Positions 55,963 to 64,000 of a DNA stretch of 64,000 bases are shown piece by piece; position 1 is the stretch's first letter, and every line of letters begins with the position of its first letter. Under the pieces are notes generated by a model. The model did no database searches and had not been told where the DNA came from. It saw only the letters and a program-made list of their open reading frames with translations. Origin of the DNA: Meconema thalassinum. Its lineage: Eukaryota; Arthropoda; Insecta; Orthoptera; Tettigoniidae. The stretch covers positions 134,551,846 to 134,615,845 of the forward strand of contig OX336388.2 of the NCBI GenBank assembly GCA_946902985.2, written 5' to 3'. Both the position numbers and the translations under genes were made by a program.

Positions 55963-56179
55963 CTTGCTGTTCGATGAATTGGTCTGTGCTAGTCGCTGAG
56001 GCTGCTCGGAATAGTTCTGTTGTATGAGGAACCAATGTATCTAGCGCGGCGCTCAATTCCATGAGTGGTCGCATGATGTCCTTCAGATGGACCAGCTGTT
56101 CGCAGGCGTAGATAAGCCAACAGCAGAAGAGTACGTCTAAGAGATTGGCCTGACTCAGAGTCATTAGCAGCCAGTAGAA
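55963..56179 (-). CDS. Orco: Odorant receptor co-receptor Orco, internal exon (TM/IL2 region)
   Basis: The exon is 217 nt on the minus strand, with acceptor TTTCTGTTCCCAG and donor CAAG|GTGAGA. It is read in phase 0 from TTC and ends with one base of a split codon. It encodes FYWLLMTLSQANLLDVLFCC, WLIYACEQLVHLKDIMRPLM and ELSAALDTLVPHTTELFRAA, ending FIEQQ. The SNL-x-DV-x-F-C-x-W-L-ACEQLxHLK-IM-LMELSA-LDT signature is that of Orco, covering a membrane helix and the start of intracellular loop 2. The frame is clean. Upstream exons (N-terminus) lie beyond 64000; none was seen up to there. Confidence 0.95.
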
Positions 56180-56412
56180 CTGGGAACAGAAATATAATAT
56201 GCAAGCTAACACTAACTTGTCGGATAAGAGTACAATCTTATTTATTAATGGGAAATAGAATCACCTATCTTCACAATGTCAATTTATAGGTACATTTTCT
56301 TGGAAACCATGACAGCAACATAGCTCAAATTTTTAGCGTATGAACACAGTCATTGTGCGTATACTGAAACGATATTATTGTATTAATTGGAATAATGAGG
56401 GATATATATATA

Positions 56413-57296
56413 TCTACTATATAAAGCTCAAATACCACTGACTCACTCATTCATTCATCACGAAATCTCAGAAACCACCCAACGGATTGGAATGAAATTT
56501 GGTATCCAGCTTCCTCAAGGGCCGCAAACGCCCACTAAGAAAGGATTTTTGGATATTCAGGTTCTAAAGGGGTGTTAAGGGGGTAGACCTGCATTTCACT
56601 AAATAGCAATATTTCCCGATTGGTTTCAATGTGGGATGTGATACTCGGCATATAAACTCAGCACAAAAAATAAGAATGAGGGTTTTTCCATGTGGTGTAT
56701 ATTATGAGGTGAAAGGGGTGAAAACTGGGGGTTGAAGGATTCCTAACGGAGCGTGTATATCTTAAACGACATAGGCGAGGAGTTTGGAACTCAGCCGAAA
56801 AAATCAGCATTAAAATAACTAAACAGGTGTTTGACCGTTTTTTCATAAATCCAATTTAAGGGGCCCATGGGGAGGGGTGAAATTATGGGGGGGAACGTAA
56901 TATGTCTGAGAGTAAAATTATACATGGCCTATGTTGTAGATAATAACACATTACATCTTTTTTATCTCTTGCTATTTCATCATACGACGAATACTTAAGG
57001 AGTTATTAATGATTTTGTACTTTTTGGCCGGAATTTTCTAAGTCCCAGGAATGACATAAAAATTGATTCGAATGAAATTTCAAAAAATAGTTTCTTTTAA
57101 TACTTTTATTATATTTTTCACGTCTTTTGGGGTCCGAAACCAACATGACATTTTGATGTTTTTTTTCGTCCCATGCATTTTTGGTTTCAGGTGATAGAAT
57201 TATTTTCCACTAGGACCCATGCTTATCTATCTATATAACTTATGTTATAACGGGATTCCAAATGTAATTGCGGGCGAAGTCGCGGGTAACAGCTAG
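56413..57296 (+). mobile_element. Helitron family F, copy 1
   Basis: The 5' end is TCTACTATATAAAGCTC after A56412. The 3' end has GCGGGCGAAGTCGCGGGTAA then CAGCTAG at 57296. It abuts copy 2 without a gap. There is no coding content. Confidence 0.78.
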
Positions 57297-60176
57297 TCTC
57301 TTATATAAAAACAAGTGTCCTGACTGACTGACTCATCATCGCCCAGCCAAAACTATTAAAGTTAGAAACATGAAATTTTGGGGATATGTTCGTGGTAAGT
57401 CGAAAACGCGCACTAAGAAAGGATTTTTGGATATTCAGGTTCTAAAGGTGTCTTAAGGGGGTACACATGCATTTCATTGAATAGCAATATCTCCGGCTTG
57501 GTTTCATTGAGGGACGTGATACTCGGCATATAAACGTATCATTAAAAATAAGAAGACACATGTCTGAGGGTTTTTCGATGTGGTGTATATTATGAGGTAA
57601 AAGGGGTGAAAAGTGGGGGTTGAAGGGTTCCTAACGGAGCGTGTATCTCTTAAACGACATAGGCGAGGAGTTTGAAACTCAGCGGAAAAAATCAGCTTAA
57701 AAAATAAGTAAATAGGTGTTTGACCGTTTTTTCATAAATCGAATTTAAGGGGCCCATGGGGAGGGGTGAAATTCTGAAAAAAGAAAATTGAAAGATACAA
57801 AGTCCTGACTCACTCATCATCGCCCAGCCTAAATTATTGAAGTTAGAAACAAGACATTTTGGGGATACGATCATTATATGTCCAAACCGTCCACTAAGGG
57901 AGGTTTTTCGGATATTCAGGTTCTAAAGGGGTGTTAAGGGGGTAAAACCTGCATTTCATTGAATAACAATAACTCCGGATTGGTTTCATTTGTGGATGTG
58001 ATACTCGGCATATAAACTGATCATTAAAAATAAGAAGACACGTGTCTGAGGGTTTTTCGATGTGGTGCATATTATGAGGTGAAAGGGGTGAAAAGTGGGG
58101 GTTGAAGGATTCCTAACGGAGCGTGTATCTTTTAAACGACATAGGCGAGGAGTTTGAACTCAGCGGAAAAACATCAGCCTAAATGATAAGTAAATAGGTG
58201 TTGACCGTTATTTTTTTCATAAATCCAATTTAAGGGGCCCATGGGAAGGGGTGAAATTCTGGGGGGGTGGGGACAGGAAAGAAAGTGTCCTAACTGATTG
58301 ACTGACTCACTCACTCTTCAATCTCAGGGAGTGAAAACTGCTTAAAAATAAGTAAATAAGTGTTCGACAGTTTCTTTTTCATAAATCAAATTTAAGGGGT
58401 TCATGGGTAGGGGTGAAATTCTGGAGAAAAAATGAAAGAAAATGTCCTGACTCACTCACTCACTCATCATCGCCCAGCCAAAATTAATGAAGTTAGAAAC
58501 ATGACATTTTGGGGATATGTTCGTTGTATGTCAAAACCGTACACTAAGGGAGGATTTTCGGATATTCAGGTTCTAGAGGGGTCTTAAGGGGGTTGAACCT
58601 GCATGGGAAGGGGTGAAATTCTGGGGGGGGGGGGACAGGAAAGAAAGTGTCCTAACTGATTGACTGACTCACTCACTCTTCAATCTCAGGGAGTGAAAGC
58701 TGCTTAAAAATAAGTAAATAAGTGTTCGACAGTTTCTTTTTCATAAATCAAATTTAAGGGGTTCATGGGGAGGGGTGAAATTCTGGAGAAAAAGAAATGA
58801 AAGAAAATGTCCTGACTCACTCACTCATCATCGCCCAGCCAAAATTAATGAAGTTAGAAACATGACATTTTGGGGATATGCTCGTTGTGTGTCAAAACCG
58901 TACACTAAGGGAGGATTTTCGGATATTCAGGTTCTAGAGGGGTCTTAAGGGGGTTGAACTTGCATTTTATTGAATAACAATATATCACGAGTGGTTTCAT
59001 TTGTGGATGTGATACTCGGCACATAAACTAATCATTAAAAATAAGCAGACATGTGTCTAAGGGTTTTTCGATGTGGTGTATATTATAAGGTGAAAGGGGT
59101 GAAAAGTGGGGGTTAAAGGTTTCCTAACGGAGCGTGTATCTCTTAAAAGACATAGGTGAGAAGTTTGAAACTCAGCGGAAAAAAATCAGCTTAAAAATTA
59201 AGTAAATCGGTGTTCGAACGTTTTTTCATAAATTCAACTTAAGGGGCCGATGGTGTGGGGTGAAATTCTGGGGGAAAAAGGAGAGAAAGTGTCCTAACTG
59301 ACTGACTAACTCACTCACTCATCAAACTCAGGGGAAAAAGACAGCTTAAAAAATAAGTTAATAGGTGTTCGAGCGTTTCTTCATAAATTCAATTTAAGGG
59401 GCCCATGGGGAGGGGTAAAATTCTGGTAAAAATAATTGAAAGAAAATGACCTGATTGACTCACTCACTCATCATCGCCCAGCCAAAATTATCGAAGTTAG
59501 AAACATGAAATTTTGGGGATATGTTCATTGTATGTCGAAAACGTCCACTAAGGAAAGTTTTTTGGATATTCAGGTTCTAAATGGGTGTTAAGGGGGTAAA
59601 CCTGCATTTCATTGAATAACAATATCTCACGAGTGGTTTCATTTCGGGATTTTAAACTTGGCATATAAACCAATCATTAAAAATAAGCTGACACATGTCT
59701 AATGATTTTTCGATGTAGTGTATATTAAGAGTAAAGGGGTGAAAAGTGGGGGTTGAAGGATTCCTAACGGAGCGTGCATCTCCTAAACGACATATGCGGG
59801 GAGTTTGAAACTCAGAGGAAAACAATCAGCTTAATAATAATAAATAAATACATAAATAAATACATAAATAAATAGGTGTTCGACCGTATTTTCATAAATC
59901 CAATTTAAGGGGCCCATGGGGAGGGGTGAAATTCTGGAAGAAAAACGTCCACTAAGGAAGGAATTTTGGATATTCACTCTCATCGACCAACAAAAACTAT
60001 TAAAGTTAGAAGAATGATATTTTGGGATTATGTTTGTTGTGCGTCGAAAACGTCTACTAAGGAGGGATTTTTGGATATTCAAGTTCTAAAGGGGTGTGAA
60101 CGGGGTTAAACCTGCATTTCATTGAAGAACAATATGACACGACTATGACGCGAGCGAAGCCGCGGGTACCTGCTAG
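57297..60176 (+). mobile_element. Helitron family F, copy 2, internally amplified
   Basis: The 5' end is TCTCTTATATAAAAAC and the 3' end GCGAGCGAAGCCGCGGGTAC then CTGCTAG at 60176. Inside, blocks starting near GTCCTGACTCACTCA and CATCGCCCAGCC recur at about 57310, 57800, 58280, 58450, 58650, 58810, 59290 and 59460, with GGGGCCCATGGGGAGGGGTG between them. This gives 2.9 kb in place of about 0.8 kb. Confidence 0.75.
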
Positions 60177-60864
60177 TATTATATAAAGCTCAAATACCAC
60201 TCATTCATTCATCACGAAATCTCAGAAACCACCGAACGGATTGGAATGAAATTTGGTATGCAGCTTCCTCAAGGACCGCAAACGCCCACTAAGAAAGGAT
60301 ATTTGGATATTCAGGTTCTAAAGGTGTGTAAAGGGGGTAGACCTGCATTTCCCGATTGGTTTCATTGGGGGATGTGATACTCGGCATATAAACTCATCAT
60401 TAAAAATAAGAAGACACGTGTCTGAGGGTTTTTCGATGTGGTGTATACTATGAGATGAAAGGGGTGAAAAGTGGGGGTTGAAGGATTCCTAACGGAGCGT
60501 GTATCTCTTAAACGACATAGGCGAGGAGTTTGAAGCTTAAAAATAAATAAATAATTAAAATAAATAGGTGTTCGACCGTTTTTTTTTTCATAAATCCAAT
60601 TTAAGGGGCCTATGGGGAGGGGTGAAATTCTGGAAGAAAAACGTCCACTAAGGAAGGATTTTTGGATGTTCACTCTCATCGACCAACCGAAACTATTTAA
60701 GTTAGAAGAATGATATTTTGGGAATTTGTTTGTTGTGTGTCGAAAACGTCCACTTAGGAGGGATTTTTGGATATTCAGGTTCTAAAGGGGTGTTAACGGG
60801 GTCAAACCTGCATTTCATTGAATAACAATATGGCATGACTATGACGCGAGCGGGTACCTGCTAG
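60177..60864 (+). mobile_element. Helitron family F, copy 3
   Basis: It follows copy 2 directly (CTAG|TATTATATAAAGCTC, the TC end altered) and ends GCGAGCGGGTACCTGCTAG at 60864 with a reduced hairpin. It has the same body as copy 1. Confidence 0.75.
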
Positions 60865-60879
60865 TCAGTAGATTTACTG

Positions 60880-61200
60880 GCACGTAAAAGATCCCCTTCG
60901 GGGCAAAATTCCAGCACCCAGGCGTCTCTAAGAGCCGCAGTGGTTAAAAGGGACGTAAAACCAAAAACATTATTATTACTATTATTATGTATTTCAGATG
61001 ATGATTGGATAGGAGACTCCGTGGTCTTAAGATAGGAACCATCCCTGAGTGTGATTATCCCCGGGTTTTTACGACATAATGTCATCACATAAATTCAGGT
61101 ATATCAGACAAATTCAACAAACACCCAACCCCACAGGGCTGATGACCAAGATATCGCATGTCCCTAAATTGAATTAACTACAACTCCAACAACAACCATG
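60880..61200 (+). mobile_element. SINE 3' fragments
   Basis: The first fragment (to about 60990) ends GGGACGTAAAACC plus ATT repeats. The second (about 61080-61200) has ATATCAGACAAATTCAAC, CACAGGGCTGATGACCAAGA and ends in CAACAACAACC. Both belong to the common SINE 3' domain group. Confidence 0.6.
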
Positions 61201-61221
61201 TTTTTCCAAATTATTGGAAAT

Positions 61222-61253
<32 letters not shown>

Positions 61254-61257
61254 TGTA

Positions 61258-62108
61258 TAAGGTGCGTTCAAAAAGTAACGAGCCGGAGGCTGGAATGCGC
61301 AAACCGGTGACTACATCGGCTAATCGTGGCGTGTGTAATGAGGTGTGGTTCCGACCAGAGCGCGGAAGGTCACAGCCCGTCGCTAGAGGGCATGCGTGCA
61401 CGTCACGTGACGATACAAAGCGAGCAGCAGCATGCATCAGTCGTCCAACGCTGCCAGTCGCATTGCAAACAGTGACATGGAGGCGTCAAACGAAGAGCAA
61501 AGAGGTGTTGTTCGGTTTCTGGCAGCGGAAGGAGTAGGGGGAACGGACATTCATCACCGAATGTCACTAGTGTGCGGCGAACACTGCATGTCCCTTGCAA
61601 GGGTCAAGGCGTGGCACAAGCGCTTCAGGAAAGGACGGGTGTCGTTAGTCGATGATGCCCGGTCTGGGGCACGCCCCTGCATTACCGATGACAACGTCTA
61701 GCTGGTTGATGCACTCATTACCCAGGACCGCCGAGGGACAGTGAACGCCATAGCCACCGTAGTCGATCCACGACAATGCACGACCTCATAGGCCAACATA
61801 GTCGCGGCACTCCTGCAGAAATTCAAATGGGAGGTTCTCGGCCACCCTCCATACAGTTCAGACCTCTCTCCCTGTGATTACGCCATGTTTGGTCCCCTGA
61901 AAATGTCTCTGCGGAGCCAACGATTCACCTCGGACGCCGACGTCCAGCTGTACGTGCGGAACTGGTTCACATCGCAGCCCAGGGAATTTTATGAGACAGC
62001 CATTCACCGCCTCGTGTCACAGTGGGACAAGTGCCTCAATACTTCTAACATAAAGGTACTGGTTTCTGTAATTATGACTCCGGCTCGTTACTTTTAGAAC
62101 GCATCTTA
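61258..62108 (+). mobile_element. mariner, internally deleted, both TIRs present, with transposase pseudogene
   Basis: TIRs TAAGGTGCGTTCAAAAAGTA and inverted TAAGATGCGTTCTAAAAGTA are flanked by TA, in an ATTT repeat. The plus-strand transposase begins at 61432 (MHQSSNAASRIANSDMEASN). It keeps the HTH region to DDARSGARPCITDDNV, then TAG (61699-61701). It continues LVDALITQDRR and NAIATVVDPRQCTTS, where the catalytic middle has been lost. It then has another stop, PYSSDLSPCDYAMFGPLKMS (third catalytic Asp) and VRNWFTSQPREFYETAIHRL. The element is 851 bp. Confidence 0.9.
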
Positions 62109-62233
62109 TATTTATGTATTTATGTATGTATGTATTTATTTATTATTTATTTATTTATTTATTTATTTATTAATAGCTACTGTTATAGTTTGGCAAAACC
62201 TGGTGATAACAAGATATTTATCTACTGTATATC

Positions 62234-62921
62234 TCAATTTCTCTCCATAATAGGCCTATTTCTGTGTTCCCAGAATACAACATTTATTTTCTGCTTGAAA
62301 ACTTTTGAACTCTTAGGAAAATGTTCCAAGACGTCTTCAGGTAACTCATTTGGATAAATTTGATTTTTGAATTTTGGGCCTAATTTTGTATTCGTGATCT
62401 CTCCTACCCATATAATCTGGCCCATGCATTCTGTTTCACAATTCATTCCAGGCAGGCTCCCCTGTGTATGCTTTGTACAGCTCCTGGAGCCTTCTTCTAT
62501 GTCTTCTGCTGTGTAGGGATTCCCATCCCACTTTAACATGTCAGGGACACTGTCAGTTCGGGAGAATTTGCCAAGTATGAATCTTGCAGCTTTCCTTTGC
62601 ACCATCTCAGGGCTCCCACTCACTCGTGGCCTATTCCAAAATAAATTGGTCTCAAAAGACATTTGTAAGCCAATGCTTCGCCTGAATACTGCTACCCTTC
62701 ATGTTTCTCATAACGAAGTATAACGACTTTTGCGCCTTATTAGTAGCGCTCTCAACGTTATCATTCCAGAGTAACCTTTTATTTATGACCATCCCGAGAT
62801 AGCTGAATGACTCAACTCGTGGAATAATTTTGTTTCCTAATTTATGATCAAATATTGTCCCTTTTCTGCTGTTAGTAAAAGACAGGCATTTAGGCTTACT
62901 TTTTTCTGCACAGCATTCTAT
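62234..62921 (-). pseudogene. CR1/Jockey-like LINE fragment
   Basis: From 62921 on the minus strand one frame reads KPKCLSFTNSRKGTIFDH, VESFSYLGMVINKRL, ATNKAQKSLYFVMRNMKGSS and ends TNVF*. A second frame from about 62662 continues MVQRKAARFILGKFSRTDSV. The order SF-YLG...KAQK-L-F-MRN...VQR-AARF is that of the region following the RT catalytic core in CR1/Jockey-type LINEs. At least two frame breaks show long decay. It is 5' truncated at a hAT-like repeat. Confidence 0.72.
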
Positions 62922-62928
62922 GAGCAGG

Positions 62929-63012
62929 CAGGGCTGGATTTTCCAATAGGCCCCATAGGCCCCGGCCTAGGGGCGCACCATCCTCAGGGGCGCAGAATTA
63001 ATCCGCAAATTT
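62929..63012 (+). mobile_element. hAT-like terminus, truncated by repeat A
   Basis: CAGGGCTGGATTTTCCAATAG then GCCCCATAGGCCCCGGCC resembles the ends of hAT non-autonomous elements. The other end is not in the window; repeat A begins at about 63013. Confidence 0.35.
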
Positions 63013-64000
63013 TTCGCATACTTTTCACATTTTGCAAAAATTAGGAAAAAGTAGACTTATGAGATCGATCCGGGCAAATGTGTGTCTGTCTGTCCGTCTG
63101 TCCTTCTGTCTGTCTGTCTGTCTGGCTGGCTGGCTGGCTGGCTGTGTGTGTGTCCCCCCTATCAACTCCTAAACGGCTGCAGCAATCGAAACAAAATTTG
63201 GTAGGAGTAAAGATCTATACCCAAATATCTCAATGCCGTATTTGAAAATGATGTCAGTGCTACCAACTGCTGAAAAATCGCAATTGAAATTTGAGCTCCA
63301 TGTTGGATATCATGGAAGGTATGAATGGGAACTATTTCAAAATTGGCACACGTATAGATAATATTATTTTAGTCTAATATCCAAGAGGCTATACATGGCA
63401 GTGTTGCCAAAATGATTATAAGTCTGCTGATACGTCGAATTTTTAAATCCATATAACTTCTACACTATCTATTGGAATTCAACCAAATTTCGTGTGTGCT
63501 ATGTGTACATAAACAGATATGATTGAGCCTATTCTTAACAGCCACCAGGACTGCCAACTGTTAATAAATTCTCTCAATTTATTTTATCTAAATACCATTA
63601 TATCAGAAATTATGCAAGCCGACAGCTAAAAACTATGCACACGTATATTACCTGACATTATGTATTAATTTGGAGTATTTTATATACCTCAGTGCTGCCA
63701 ACATGATTCTAAGCCTGCTGATAGGTCCAATTTTAAAATGCATGTAACTTCTATACTAACTAATGGATTTCATTCAAAATTGGCACAACAATAGATCATA
63801 TTATTTCAGATCATTTCTGACCAATGCATGCATGACATTGTTGCCAACATGATTTTACGCTCGCTGTTAGTTTGTCTAACTGCATGTGACGTCCATGCTA
63901 TCCATTGGTCTTCAACCGAATTTTGTATTCTGTACCTTAAGAGATGGAACTAGGAATATATTCAGTCACCAGGGCTGCCAACTGCAGTGCTCTATTAGGC
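63013..64000 (-). mobile_element. Repeat family A, copy 3, cut by the window edge
   Basis: The minus-strand 3' hairpin (GAAAAGTATGCG) is at 63013, then (TCTG)n/(GGCT)n at 63078-63145, AACGGCTGCAGCAATCG and the same internal units as copies 1 and 2 (CAGTTGGCAGTCCTGG, ACGAAATTTGGTTGAA), up to 64000. The 5' end lies outside. Confidence 0.75.

Larger units (their letters stand above)
56180..64000 (-). other. Orco: Orco intron (partial, at least 7.8 kb)
   Basis: Sequence upstream (minus strand) of the exon at 55963-56179. Its 5' splice site is outside the window. It is filled by Helitron array F, SINEs, a mariner, a LINE and repeat A. Confidence 0.75.

Overview
The window comes from a repeat-dense eukaryotic genome and lies inside one host gene. 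On the minus strand three spliced exons (56179-55963, 40814-40631, 1126-1027) join in phase and encode the middle of the insect odorant receptor co-receptor Orco. They carry the calmodulin-site-like SAIKYWVER and the IGDTYG...LLLHMLTST...LLAYQATK block. Orco makes the source an insect. Introns of 39.5 kb and 15.1 kb, and the kinds of SINE, RTE, mariner and Helitron present, suggest a large-genome hemimetabolous (perhaps polyneopteran) species, but the species cannot be named from this sequence. The 5' exons lie above position 64000 and the 3' exons below position 1.

Almost everything else is transposon sequence in Orco introns. Region 1-20 kb holds an RTE 3' end, an inverted SINE pair, a head-to-tail Helitron array (3.5-6.6 kb) with helicase remnants, nested foldback repeats (6.8-9.2 kb), two ~707-bp inverted Helitrons, a triple nest of insertions (12.0-13.5 kb), a terminal-inverted-repeat element with a small spliced ORF (13.8-14.6 kb), a deleted mariner next to a Tc1 element, and an RTE fragment. 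Region 20-30 kb holds SINEs, a 100-bp satellite array, and a 5.5-kb Helitron that has split an RTE copy and carries a SINE and a nearly intact RTE (25.1-28.6 kb). Region 30-41 kb has an LTR-like block, SINEs, a third foldback repeat, an RTE pseudogene, a piggyBac remnant with a TATA-bearing repeat inside it, and a long-inverted-repeat element 24 bp from an Orco splice donor.

Region 41-56 kb holds further copies of the two related foldback/hairpin families (A and B), a palindromic element in two copies, a second deleted mariner, and a pipsqueak/pogo-type gene remnant whose intron contains an RTE. Region 56-64 kb is a second Helitron array, a third deleted mariner, a CR1/Jockey-like LINE fragment and a copy of repeat A running off the window.

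The only clearly functional gene is Orco. The other coding traces are decayed transposon proteins. The least described material is the pair of hairpin-ended families A and B, the TATA-bearing repeat H, and the two-exon ORF inside a TIR element. All family calls come from reading motifs by eye; no database search was run.
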